DNA of 64,000 bases, from positions 46,314,001 through 46,378,000 of the forward strand of contig OZ231127.1 in assembly GCA_965153355.1 (NCBI GenBank), read 5' to 3'. Source of the DNA: Flaccisagitta enflata. Taxonomy: Eukaryota; Chaetognatha; Sagittoidea; Aphragmophora. Position numbers and translations under genes: made by a program. The notes beneath the pieces were generated by a model, which worked only from the letters and a program-made list of their open reading frames with translations, had not been told where the DNA came from and searched no databases. Shown here piece after piece: positions 47,503 through 57,942 of this stretch (positions within the stretch are counted from its first letter, which is position 1; every line of letters starts with the position of its first letter).

Positions 47503-47862
47503 CTTTCTTACTTTTAGGCAAGGAAAGGAGGGCGGACAGTAGACCCAACGTTCTTTTTCTTTCCTTACTTTAGACGAAGAAACGGCGACCAAAGAAGGGC
47601 AGACGGTAGGCCCAACTTTCTTCTTAGACGAGGGAGAAAAAGTTTTAATTTCCCACTCGAGATTCGCGATGTTTTGTTGTTAATTCTCGGTCCGGCAGTG
47701 AGGGAAGGAGAGAGACAGGGAAAGGAGACTTTTTCTTTCCACTAAAACAAAGGGCTTCGATTGACTGGACCGCGACGATTGACGGGTCCGCGACGATAGT
47801 CCGATAATTTCACTGAATCGATGAACGATGAGAAAAGAGCGACGAAGTCCGCATAATTTGAC

Positions 47863-48407
47863 TATTGGATATTTCTAGCGTGAGAATTGAGTAGCTGAGT
47901 CTTTCCGTCTATCGAAAAACACGTGGTTGAATACACAAAGGTTTATTTCATCGCATCGACACGTCAAATCTACAAAAGGGGCAAAAAGGGGGAGAAAACA
48001 TTAGGCTTTGCTAAAGGGCGTAAAGAAATACAAACAATTTAATACACAGAACTCGATATCAACTTCAACTTACTATGGTCGGACGGTTCCGGCTTGCACC
48101 ACGGACTGCTACTGACAAACGACCACGCGCTCCAGTATTTAAGAGCAAATACAAAAAGTAGTCCCAAAACTCAACCCTCACCCACGCGGACTAATACTTC
48201 TGGAGCGACAGTGAAACGGTTCAGAACGGGTGACGCAATGCCCAAATATGGCAATAACGATAAAGCGTGCGCGGATGAATACAAACATGATGACGTCAGC
48301 CAATGAACGACGAGTGAACGAGAACTGAACACTCACGAGGCAATACCACGTTGATAATGATAAACGAAAGATGGCGGGGCTACAAAAAGAGCATCTACTA
48401 TCACACA
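47863..48407 (-). repeat. 5' LTR of the BEL/Pao element
   Basis: The 545 bases carry promoter and start signals for the minus-strand element by analogy with other LTRs. A TATTTAAG (48138-48145, plus strand) lies within the LTR, but I cannot assign a start site. The LTR ends 42 bases before the last exon of the SOX-type gene. Confidence 0.95.
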
Positions 48408-48449
48408 AACTGAGTACTGTAGCGTAGACTGTACATCTTTAATTTTCAG

Positions 48450-49207
48450 ACACTACGCACCGTGCATCGTCGGCGACGGAGAGGAAAGGCGCAGAAAAAG
48501 AGAGTTTTACATTCGCTGTAAAAAAGATATCAGATTTCCCTGCCAGAAAGACATCAGCGTCATCAACCGTCAACGAAAATAACTACGAGGACGACAACAA
48601 CGACGACAATTACGTCAAAGACGCAGGAGGGAAAAAAGATATGACGACAAGTCATCGCGAAAAAGTAATGGAATTATTCGTCGTCGAAAAAAATCCTCGT
48701 CATAAAGGAGAAGCCGGAGAAGCGAACGATAACGCGAACGAAAACCTAAACGCGAACAACGAAGCGAACATCCTTGTTCCCGAGGGCCAAATCCAGCGAA
48801 ATTCTAATAACACGATGACGCAAATGGAATTGCAAGCAAATTCAACTTCAACGACGACGAAAGCGACGACGAAAGCGACGACGATAACGATGTCGAAAAA
48901 GTCGTCCACTATGGCGGAAACGAAATTAAAGTCGGATAAGGTAGGCAAAACGGAAGGCACTGCCACGGCCGTAGTTTCTCTCGCCAGTGGCGATGGCGGT
49001 GTCACAGATGACGACGGAGCTACCGTCACTTGCAGCGGTGGAAGTAGTGTCAGCGGTAGTGGCGTCAGTGGTGGTGGCGTCGCTAGCGGTGCTACGAGTT
49101 CAGATTGCGCCCCGGAAGATGGAGTTACCGCCGCATCTTCCACTGTCGGACTTCGCCCAAAATCCGCCCGGCGGTCAACTTCGATATACAAGCGATATGA
49201 AAATTGA
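48450..49207 (+). CDS. SOX-type gene, last coding exon
   Basis: After the acceptor CATCTTTAATTTTCAG, AC completes the Asp codon begun by exon 37521-38260. The frame reads TTHRASSATERKGAEKESFT, FAVKKISDFPARKTSASSTV, then acidic Asp/Asn-rich sequence, MELFVVEKNPRHKGEAGEAN, Thr/Ser-rich and Gly/Ser/Val-rich stretches. It ends GLRPKSARRSTSIYKRYEN before TGA (49205-49207). No domain is recognised; the ends are more complex than the middle. Continued open reading and splice-phase agreement argue that this exon is still, or was until recently, translated despite the TAA in the preceding exon. The upstream intron edge is only 42 bases of host sequence before the BEL LTR. Confidence 0.75.
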
Positions 49208-49251
49208 CATTTTTCGTCGTATTCCTATTTCCTCCCTTTATCTCTGGTTTG

Positions 49252-49458
49252 TTTAATCGCATGCTACCCGACTCTTCACCCTGCTTTATCCGTCCATCCG
49301 TTGGTCGGACAGTTGGTTGGTCTGTCGCGTTTAACTTTTTTGTCATTTACAGGCGTTTTTTGCATTATTGGTCCTGCCTAAATGCATGGTAAGCCTCTTG
49401 TATCACTGCCCCTGCCCACCTGCATGTGACTTCGGTAGCCGTGCATACGGCCTTTTTT
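49252..49458 (+). repeat. R1 repeat, subfamily A
   Basis: Starts 45 bases after the stop of the SOX-type gene: TTTAATCGCATGCTACCCGACTC, GTCCATCCGTTGG tetramers, TCCTGCCTAAATGCATGG, CCTGCCCACCTGCATGTGAC, TTCGGTAGCCGTGCATACGG then CCTTTTTT. It may form part of the 3' UTR. Confidence 0.8.
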
Positions 49459-49540
49459 CTCTTTTTCTTTTCCTCTTACTTTCTTTTCCTCCTTTCCTTT
49501 CTCTCCTTCCTCTCCTTTTGTCCGTTCATTTTATTTTGCC

Positions 49541-49707
49541 TCTTCTTCTTCTTCTTCTTCTTCTTCTTCTTCTTCTTCTTCTTCTTCTTCTTCTTCTTCT
49601 TCTTCCTCTTCCTCTTCTTCTTCTTCTTCTTTTTCTTTTTCTTCTTCTTTTTTTTTCTTTTTCTTTATCTTTTTTTTTTTTTCTTTTTTCTTTTTTTTTT
49701 CTTTATC
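49541..49707 (+). repeat. (TTC)n and degenerate polypyrimidine tract
   Basis: About 20 TTC triplets followed by CTTTTT-rich sequence; the poly-Phe and poly-Leu frames are artefacts. Confidence 0.95.
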
Positions 49708-49890
49708 TTTTTAGTTGCGGACACGCAACTCTATAAGAGGCTTTGTCCGTCCGTCGGTTGGTCAGTCGGTTGGTCGGTTGGTTGGTTGGTTGGTCGGTCC
49801 GTAGAGGTGATCGAGTCAAAAAGTGGGAAAACGCGCATTTCCGCCCCTGCCCACCCGTCCGCAACTGGTGGCCGTGTATCCGGCCTTGTT
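49708..49890 (+). repeat. R1 repeat, subfamily C, complete
   Basis: AGTTGCGGACACGCAACTC, TATAAGAGGCTTTGTCCGTC, (GGTT/GGTC)n, GTGATCGAGTCAAAAAGTGG, CGCGCATTTCCGCCCCTGCC, GTCCGCAACTGGTGGCCGTG and CCGGCCTTGTT. The best C example. Confidence 0.9.
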
Positions 49891-50106
49891 CTTCTTCTTC
49901 TTCTTCTTCTTCTTCTATTTCTTCTTCCTCTTCTATTTCTTTGAGGCTTATTGCATATAGATAAGGTTCAGTGAACTGATGTCAAGGGATCAAAAAATCT
50001 TAATTACGTAAGTGGTTTTCTGATTATGCTAAAAAAAGACCTCCGCATATGAGGAGACAAAAAAATTGTATTCGATTGTAAGCAAATTTCCAAAGACGTC
50101 CTATGA

Positions 50107-50260
50107 GGAGACAAAGATTTTGAATCACTGCTCCCGCCCACCGGCACGCGACTTGGGTGGCCGTGTATCTAGCCTTTTTTTCTCTCCTCATTCTAGTCGC
50201 GAAAAGGCCACTCCATACTTTTTTGTTGATTTGTTCGTCAGTCCGTCCGTCTGTCGGTGA
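50107..50260 (+). repeat. R1 fragments, rearranged
   Basis: An A-type 3' half (CCCGCCCACCGGCACGCGAC, GGCCGTGTATCTAGCC) is followed by AGTCGCGAAAAGGCCACTCC and GTCCGTCCGTC, so parts occur in the wrong order. Confidence 0.5.
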
Positions 50261-50805
50261 GCTTGTGCGTTTGCATTACTGCTTAATGCATAGCGACTGG
50301 TTGCCCTAGGTCTTCTTATAGTTGATTCCTACCCCCTTTTTTATTTTACCCTTTTTTGCCCTTATTTTTTTTACCCTTTTTATTTTTTTACCCTTATTGC
50401 TGTCTTGGCATCTGTTCTCTTTTTAGATGCGTCCTTGCATCGTTGATCCCTCAAGTTTCTGTGAAAATGAAATTATTACTAAAAATGAAATGATATGTCT
50501 GTTTTTTAAATTCATTTCTAATTTTGTACTAGTCATATTGATTGCGCCGCAATAAAAAAGCTAAAAAAAAAAAAATTTCTTGTGTCAATTTCATGTACCA
50601 GCGATGATATTTTACTTCACCTCGAGTTGCTGTTGGTGTTTTATCACTTCATGTCACTTTTGATGCTTCATGTTTCATGTTATTGACAACTTATCCATAT
50701 GTTTCAAAAATAAATTGTAGATGACGCCAAAACTAAGGTTATTGCAAGATGAGAAAGGTCGGTTTGGGAAAGAAAATAATGCAGCAAGCAGTTAAGTAGT
50801 AAAAT

Positions 50806-50810
<5 letters not shown>

Positions 50811-50870
<60 letters not shown>
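50811..50870 (+). repeat. (CT)n microsatellite
   Basis: Pure CT tract ten bases before the 8-bp duplication of the large element at 50888. Confidence 0.95.
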
Positions 50871-50873
<3 letters not shown>

Positions 50874-50887
50874 GTCGAGGTACAGGT

Positions 50888-52180
50888 TAGATGGGACAAT
50901 AAAACTTTTTTTTCGTCCTAGAAAGAATGGCATCGGTGAAAAGTTTACTTTTTATGTCTAGTTTGAGATAAAAAAAAGTTTGTGCCCTTTTTCCCAAATC
51001 TCCCTTCCCAGGAGCCCATATAGTGACCCCCCTTTTAGGGGGTTCGAGCCACCACCAGAAAAAGGCCAAATTCATGCTTTTTGGGCAGCGGCCCCGAAGG
51101 GGCCGATGACCTATGCTTTCACACAAAGGGGAAATTTCTTCTCCTCCTTCTCCTTCTCCTCCTCCTTCTCCGTCCACCCCCCCTTGAAGCTCATATTCGA
51201 GCCTCGAGGCCCAAATTCAAGCCTCGAGGCCCAAATTCTAGCCTTTAGGCCCAAATTCTAGCCTCGAGGCCCCAATACTAGCCTCGAGGCCTAATTTCTA
51301 GCCTCAAGGCCCAAATTCTAGCCTCAAGGTCCAAATTCTAGCCTCAAGGCCCAAACTCTAGCCTCGAGGCGCAAATTCTAGCCTCAAGGCCCAAATTCTA
51401 GCCCGGAGGCCCAAATTCTAGTCTTGAGGAACAAATTCTAGCCTTAAGGCCCAAATCATAGCCTTGAGGCCTAATTTCTAGCCTCGAGGCCCAAATTCCA
51501 GCCTCAAGGCCCAAATTCTAGCCTCAAGGCCCAAATCCTAGCTTTGAGGCCTAATTTCTAGCCTTGAGGCCCAATTTCTTCGAGGCTCACATCCCAGCCT
51601 CGACGATCAAATGCAAGCCTCAGCCTTGAGGTCTAAGATAACAGCTTGGAAGTTCAAAGGCTCAAACCACAGCTTTAAGGCTCATATTACTGCCTCAACG
51701 CTCAAAACTTACTAAGCATAGGTCATCGGCCCCTTCGGGGCCGCTGCCCCTCTCACTATCACACATCCACATATACTCACATAGGGGCAACGGGTACCGC
51801 TGACCATCTAACACTTTTGCGACTATTCACCTTGTTTTTTTTTATATTTTCTTTTTGGATTGATACAAAACCTTGGGATTGGTCCTGTTTGAAGGATATT
51901 TAGTAGAAGTATATCTTATGATAATAGATAGATGACAGTGGCCACCAGGGGTCCCTCCAGGGGCCCCTAAATGGCCCCCAAAGGACAAAAAATCAGAAAA
52001 ATCACCTAAATGATGAGCTTTTTTTTGCTTTTTCTCTTTCAAGATGTTGGAGATTTGTATTTTATGTAAAGATACCCTCATCTAGTGGTGGGGTATACAA
52101 ACAAAGCTTGGGGGCCCCTTGAGGGGCTCATTTAGGGGCCCCAAAATAGGTAAAATAGCAAAAAATGACCAAAACTTGAG
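50888..52180 (+). repeat. Left inverted terminus, interrupted
   Basis: Outer part 50888-51082 matches 55960-56151 inverted; inner part 51827-52180 matches about 55590-55950 inverted, including GGGGCCCC-rich blocks and ACCCTCATCTAGTG. Confidence 0.85.
51083..51826. mobile_element. R2 fold-back element inserted in the left terminus
   Basis: The arm GGGCAGCGGCCCCGAAGGGG and CCGATGACCTATGCTTTC returns inverted at about 51713-51752, followed by the tail GGGCAACGGGTACCGCTGACC. The core is a 20-bp minisatellite (51190-51600), unit GCCTCGAGGCCCAAATTCTA, with about 20 copies, each with a CCTCGAGG palindrome. Comparing the two termini of the host element shows exactly where the insert begins and ends. 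Confidence 0.85.
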
Positions 52181-52546
52181 TTTTTTAATGTCTTTTGCTT
52201 TTATGTCGGTTCATTCAATCATCAAACCTGCATACTGTTCATAGAATGATTAATTTGTTCATGCATTCATTCACGCATTCATTCATTCATTCTTTCATTC
52301 ATTCAATCATTTGTTCATTCACTCATTCATTCGTTCATTATTGAATATTGATTAGATAACAACAAATTTATAAGCAGCTCCTGCTGACTTAAAACAAGAC
52401 TTGCAACTTGACATTGTCCAATATGATGTACAATGGTGATTTAACAGCTTCTTTTCTTGTTTTTGTTTTTGTTTTTGTTTTTGTTTTTGTTTTTAGTTTT
52501 TGTTTGTTTTTTTTTTTGTTCAAAAAATGAGAAAATTTTAATACTC

Positions 52547-53360
52547 TCAAATTGACACCATTTCCGGGAAGCTCTCAGGAATTATTCCATCCCAGCCGTC
52601 ATTGATCCATTTTTCGGCACCAAAAACAAGGCCGGTGAACCTGTTCTCGAAAAATTCCCAACTGAGGGAAATGGCCAAAACTAAGTTTTTTGCTTGAATT
52701 TTTACCAAGTGATTTGCCTGATTTTGGTACCCTCCACGGCACCCTTTGATATAATTTACTCCGCCAAGGGGATCCATGGATAAAATGAAGCCTGATTCTT
52801 TGATCTTTTCACCCAATGCACTTTCATGAACAAGAATGGGGTATGATGCGACTGACACTTTTGAAATTGGCCAGTTCCCCGTGGGAGAGAGGACTGGAAA
52901 CCCATGTCCCAAGTGCACATATCTTGCGCTTCCCTTCATTGCCTAACTGGAAGAGAAATAATCTTGGATTCTCCCTTCCATCTGAAATGGCCATCTTGAT
53001 GTCAGACTCATCAGATCTTAGGCAGTCCTCATTGTGACCAGATTGTATGGGATCTCGGAAGCAGGCAAATCCCATCGAAGCAGCTTAACCAACCTTTTAC
53101 TCAGCATGATCAAGTTAGTTTTTGGCTGTTGACGAGGTGTCATTGCAAGTGCAACACCAAATTTGCAGCAAAAGTTCTCTTCCATGGCCAAATACACATC
53201 AAATAGGGGGCTATTTGGATCAAACAATTTGATTTCTGATGGCAGCTTTCTTTTCTCCTCATCTTCCCCCCACTTTGCATCCACCTTTTTCTTTGCTTCT
53301 GCTTCTTTCTCAGCCAACCAAAATTCTCTGACCATAGCTCGTTCTTTCAGGTAAAAATTT
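52547..53360 (-). pseudogene. Decayed reading frames of an unrecognised element protein
   Basis: On the minus strand, a frame near 53018-53360 reads AMVREFWLAEKEAEAKKKVD, LFDPNSPLFDVYLAMEENFC and LVKLLRWDLPASEIPYNL, then stops. Another frame continues with NEDCLRSDESDIKMAISDGR and LGNEGKRKICALGTWVSSPL, and a third with GFILSMDPLGGVNYIKG and FTGLVFGAEKWINDGWD. The frame changes could be lost introns or frameshifts. The R2 element at 53368 cuts off the 5' side. The protein family is not recognised. Confidence 0.45.
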
Positions 53361-53367
53361 CGAAGAG

Positions 53368-53850
53368 TCCTGTAGAACACAGGGGGACTTTTGTTCATTG
53401 TTCGTTTGTCTGTTCATCCGTCCCCCCCAGGCCCTCTCAGGCCTGTATTCTGCCTTCTCTGTCCTGAAATCTGCCCTCTCAAGCCTTGAATCTGCCCTCT
53501 CAGGCCTAAGAATCGCCCTCAGGTTTGCAATCTATACTCTCAGGCCTTATATATACCCTCTCAGGCAGATTCAAGGCTTGAGAGGGCCAATTTCAGGCCT
53601 GAGAGGGCAGATTTCAGGCCTGAGAGGGGGGATATCAGGCCTGATAGGGCAGATTTCAGGCCTGAGAGGGTCTAAGGAGACAGATGGATGGATGGACGAA
53701 TGAACGAACAAACGTCCCCCTGTGTTCTACAGGACTTCGTCCCCTTCGGGGCCGCTGCCCTGCTTTCTCTCACTCCAATTCAAAATTGTGCAAAGCAGGG
53801 CAACGGGTATTGCTGACCACATATTGCCCTTGGGCGACCTGTTGATTAAC
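53368..53850. mobile_element. R2 fold-back element with a strand-switching minisatellite
   Basis: Left arm AGTCCTGTAGAACACAGGGGG and right arm CCCCCTGTGTTCTACAGGACT, then TCGTCCCCTTCGGGGCCGCT and the tail ending GCCCTTGGGCGACCTG. CCCTCTCAGGCCT-type units change orientation at about 53575, as in 38735-39180. Inserted in the 5.3-kb element. Confidence 0.8.
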
Positions 53851-54647
53851 TGCGTTCACAACATCAAAAAGGAAAAAAAACAGCTGTCAGGTCAGTGGGA
53901 AAGAGACAAGAAAAAAAAAGATGAGGGAAAAAGTCCAAAAAGTCAAAGAAAGAAAAGATCGATCCACTCACTCTTCTTTCTTTAAGCTTTGAAGAAGAAA
54001 TGGCGATCAAATCAACTTCAATTAGCAAGCGAACTTGAGCTGCGTCACAGCGCTCAAATCCTGTAGTTAGATATTGACATTTTCTGCTTGCGAAACATGA
54101 GTTATATACAAAAATTGTTATCATATTTTTAGTAATATAAGTGAACTGACATTGAAAGACAGCTAGACAGACGTTCCTTGTGGGCAGGTGGCCTTACAGC
54201 GAGAAAAAAACCCCAAGAAAAACAACATATTCCTCGCGTATGAATGTCAAAATATTAACACAACTTTGACTTGATTGAACGGGTATTTAAAATTGAGGTC
54301 CCCATGAGTTTCCGAGATATGTTGTAGAAGAGACAAAATGCTGTCTGAAACTGTTTTTGTTTAAGATTTTCTCCGATGGTAACTTACCGTAATCATCATT
54401 TCTTTAAGAAAAGGTTAAGCATAAAAATAAAGAAAATTCCAGATTCTGTTTTGAACTGCAGAAAAGAAGACCATGCGGAGAACGATATTTTCTACACTGC
54501 TATCGTTTGAATATATTAGTCTAGATTGTATAAAAATGGATCACGGCTTAATTTTTTCTTTACAAATAGTATTATGGATCGCTTATAAAGGGATTTCCGT
54601 CTGAAAATGACAATTGACACGATACAAAATTTTCGATACCCCATACT

Positions 54648-54983
54648 ACTTCAATTCAAAAATTTGTCATCCCCAAATTCATTTTCAAAGCAAATGACTA
54701 CACAGAGCTCTTTGACTGGAAAACTGCCAAATTTTTGGAGCCTCCACTCACGATGAAATTGTCCGATGATGAAATAAGAGGTTTTGTTCTCACCCTTCTC
54801 GAGCTGCTCCGATATCCTTGCCACACTCAAGCAGTTGAACGTGGAGTAAAGGTAGTAAGCGAGGGAGCATCAGCGGTCATTGGGGAAGAAGCTCGTGATG
54901 GCTTGATAAGACAGAGGCTGTTATCTAGAATGGACTCTGGCCGGTGTCACACAAAGGCATTCTTTTTCAAGGCACTGGAGTAG
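54648..54983 (+). pseudogene. C-terminal fragment of an uncharacterised invertebrate protein (CHTQAVER motif)
   Basis: The + strand frame reads KFVIPKFIFKANDYTELFDW, EPPLTMKLSDDEIRGFVLTL, then RYPCHTQAVERGVKVVSEGA, VIGEEARDGLIRQRLLSRM and a TAG. EPPLT, PCHTQAVER.VK.V.EAS and (R)DG(F/L)IR..L.SR recall the C-terminal part of a widespread, unnamed protein family in cnidarians and arthropods; that recognition is from memory. No open frame leads into it from further upstream, so this is a fragment or a last exon. Its place inside an element with target duplication makes it a candidate transposase remnant. The conserved Glu in AVER could be the final acidic residue of a DDE-type site, which is speculation. 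Confidence 0.5.
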
Positions 54984-55589
54984 GCATCCAATTAAGTTAG
55001 TGCTGAGTGAACGGGTTTGATCCTCGCCTAACTTCTTTTTCATTCCGTCCCATTCTTTTTTTTTGTCCCTTTATTCCCTTTATTCTGTTGTTTTTGGTTA
55101 TGCTGTTAGATTGTTAAAAGAAACAAAAACAAAACAAATCAAAAAAAAAAAAAAAAAAAAAAAGGTGTTAAACTGTAAAGCTGTATCAAATTTTTGTTCA
55201 GTGCCAGTTGCAAGTCTGAGATTATAAGTGTGAGCAACAGCCAATTTTTCATCAATCAGTGAAACATTGAATGTATAAGTGAATGAATGAATGAATGAAT
55301 GAATGAATGAATGAATGAACCAACAACTGAAAGACCGGGCGAATGAATGAATGGAAGGATGATTTTATTAACAATGTGCAAATGTTATAAACGCGTCCAT
55401 CAGCTTTGAAGCAAATAAATGTAGAAAAACTCAAGATTTTGATAATTTTTGCCATTTTGGGTTCTTTGCGCCCTTCAGAAGGGCCCCTCAAGGGTCTTAA
55501 GCCATAACCTTTGTTAACTTGTAGCTCTCCTGCACTAGATGACAGTGTCTGAACAGATTCTTCGGCCCTCAATTTGCTTAGATTTTTGA

Positions 55590-56151
55590 AAAAATTCAAA
55601 AATGTCAAGTTTTTGGTCATTTTTGGCCATTTTACCTATTTTGGGGCCCCCAAATGAGCCCCCCTGAGGGGTCCCAAGCTTTGTTTGTGTACCCCATCAC
55701 TAGATGAGGGTATATTTACATAAAATACAAATCTCTAACATCTCGAAAGAGAAAAAGCAAAAAAAAGCTCATCATTTAGGTGATTTTCTGATTTTTGCCC
55801 CTTTAGGGGCCATTTGGGGGCCCTTGGAGGGACCCCTGGGGGCCACTGTCATCTATTTCTTATTATAACATATACTACTACTAAATATCCTTTCAACAAG
55901 ACCAATCCTAAGGTTTTATATCAATCCAAAAAGAAGATATAGAAATAACAAGGTGAAAAAGCATGAATTTGACCTTTTTCTGGTGGTGGCTCAAACCCCC
56001 TAAAAGGGGGGGTCACTATATGGGCTCCTGGGAAGGGAGATTTGGGAAAAAGGGCACAAACTTTTTTATATCTCAAACTAGACATAAAAAGTAAACTTTT
56101 CACCGATGCCATTCTTTCTAGGATGAAAAAAAAGTTTTATTGTCCCATCTA
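55590..56151 (-). repeat. Right inverted terminus of the 5.3-kb element
   Basis: Continuous arm, preceded by an ATGA/ATTC-type microsatellite at 55276-55318. Contains the CCCCTAAAAGGGG and CACTAGATGAGGGTA blocks of the left arm. Confidence 0.85.
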
Positions 56152-56234
56152 GTACAGGTTTACGTCATTAACTCAAACAACTACGTTCAGTCCAACCTAC
56201 CCTTCTCTAGTGTAGACTAAAGTAATTGGAAAAG

Positions 56235-56905
56235 TTTTGAGGTGCGACCAAGCACCTCTATAACTGGCTCTGTCCGTTGGTTGGTTGGTTGGTCAGTTGG
56301 TCGGTCGGTCTGTCTGTTGGCAACGCATCCGTTCGACGATCCATGCGTCGCTTGGGTGTGTCAATATGCAAAAGGTTTTTGGATGAGACCATCAACATCA
56401 GACAGTATAAGATATTAAATTCAAAAACCTTTAGCGTTTTTATTTTATTAAATTTTATTCATCTTCCATTTTTTTCAAAACCCCTTTTTAGACGCTAATT
56501 TGTATATTGCTGTGTTGATGATTTTCTATCAGTATCATTGTTACTGAACTTGATCAGATTCAACACATAAATATCTTGGTGCTAATTCAAGTTGAAACAA
56601 AGTAATGGTTGTTAATTTATCACCAAAGTTGTATAAAGTGACAATAACCAATCTTTTCAACAAAAATTTTGAGTCTTATTTTTACCAAAACTCAATGCAG
56701 ATGCTGGAAGTATATATATTTTTGACAATCTTTTCTTGCGCTAAAAAAACGGAAGATGATGGAAATTTGAAAAAATAAAAACGCTAAAAGTTTTAGAATT
56801 CTTTTGTTTACTGTCCCTGATGTTGATGATCTAATCAAACATACTTTTGCATATTGACACACCCGAATGCGTCGCACCTTATTGGCCTACTTGGCCTTGT
56901 TCTTT
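56235..56905 (+). repeat. R1 subfamily D with a T5-like insert
   Basis: The D-type 5' part (GAGGTGCGACCAAGCACCTC, GGTCGGTC, ACGCATCCGTTCGACGATCC) and 3' part (GCGTCGCACCTTATTGGCCT, TACTTGGCCTTGTTC) are separated by an inverted-repeat insert (about 56345-56872). The insert's ends read TGGGTGTGTCAATATGCAAAAG and, inverted, CTTTTGCATATTGACACACCC. The insert shares AAAACGGAAGATGATGGAAA with the T5 copies. Confidence 0.7.
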
Positions 56906-57470
56906 TATACCATCTTGGTCAAAAATATCGTCTCAGTAAAACAATAAAGTTATTTGTTGCTATTATTTTTTGCAATGAATTTAATTTTTTGTAGCAATGT
57001 TTTGTCTAGGCTTTCCAGGTACTAAATATCATTTGTAATCATTTGGGAAGACAGTCTGTACAGTCGAGCTTCACTAGAGCGCACCCGCTAATAAGGCATC
57101 CCTCGTATCAAGGCATGATTTGAAAAGTCCTTACTTTTCTCTCTTAATTCCTTTGTTGATAAGCCCCACATATAAGGCACCCGCCTATTAGGCAAATTTC
57201 ACTATAGCGCATGAAAAATGGGGTTTTTGGTGAATATTTTGCTCGCTTTAAAGGCATCTGACAAACGGAGTGTATGAAGGATGAGGAGGTGGATAAGTTA
57301 TGGGTGGAAGAGAAGGCAAAAGACGGAGAAGAAATACCGATGAGAGCTATAACGATGATGAAGAGGAATACCAATGACGATGAAGAGATATACCGATGAT
57401 GAAAGGAGCATGATTATGATGAGCAAGTGAAGGAAGAGGAGCGAGATGATAAAGAAGAGGAGTGAAAAGT

Positions 57471-57722
57471 CGAGAAAGTGAGCTTTGGTACGTGTTGATA
57501 CATGTGCATATAATGTCAAAGACACCAGACGTTTCGACAAATATTGAATTGTCATCAATCAGTGGTGAAGCCCACTTCACCATCAGTGGTGAAGCCCACT
57601 TCACCATCAGTGCTGAAGCCCACTTCACCGCTGATTGATGACAATTCAATATTTGTCGAAACGTCTGGTATCTTTGACATTATATGAACATGTATCAACC
57701 TGTACCAAAGCTCACTTTCTCG
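57471..57722. repeat. Long hairpin with a 24-bp triplet at the loop
   Basis: Arms of about 100 bases (57471-57574 and 57629-57722) pair through CGAGAAAGTGAGCTTTGGTA, AATGTCAAAGA and CGTTTCGACAAATATTGAAT. The loop holds three units of ATCAGTGGTGAAGCCCACTT plus CACC, and each unit is itself a GTGAAG..CTTCAC palindrome. Confidence 0.85.
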
Positions 57723-57942
57723 ATCGATATGCTCTGTGTATGCAATGACTATCAAACAAGGAGTGAAAAGTATATTAGCCGATGAATCCATGCCAATAAA
57801 AGATCGATGATGCCATGTTAGTGTGTGAATGACATTTTCAACCACTCTATGTCTTTGGAGCAATAGGTCTAAGAATCATAGCTACCATACTAGTTTCCAA
57901 ATTGATAAAAGTGACACACTGACACACTTTGATCTGTACATA

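Larger units (their letters stand above)
50888..56151. mobile_element. Candidate new 5.3-kb DNA transposon with long inverted termini
   Basis: Both ends start TAGATGGGACAATAAAAC, inverted, and GTACAGGT flanks both sides (50880-50887 and 56152-56159): an 8-bp target duplication. The right arm (about 55590-56151) is continuous. The left arm matches it in two parts (50888-51082 and 51827-52180), interrupted by an R2 fold-back insertion at 51083-51826. The interior holds decayed frames at 52547-53360 (minus) and 54648-54983 (plus) plus a second R2 insertion. Eight-bp duplications occur in hAT, P and a few other superfamilies, but the TAGATGGG ends and the frames do not match any that I know. Confidence 0.75.

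Noticed and set aside
47840-47862. Primer-binding site of the BEL element
   Set aside because: The bases after the 5' LTR do not start with TGG and show no clear tRNA 3'-end match, so no site is annotated.
51190-51600. Regular array resembling a CRISPR
   Set aside because: The 20-bp units are directly adjacent with no spacers, and the DNA is eukaryotic; it is a minisatellite inside an R2 element.
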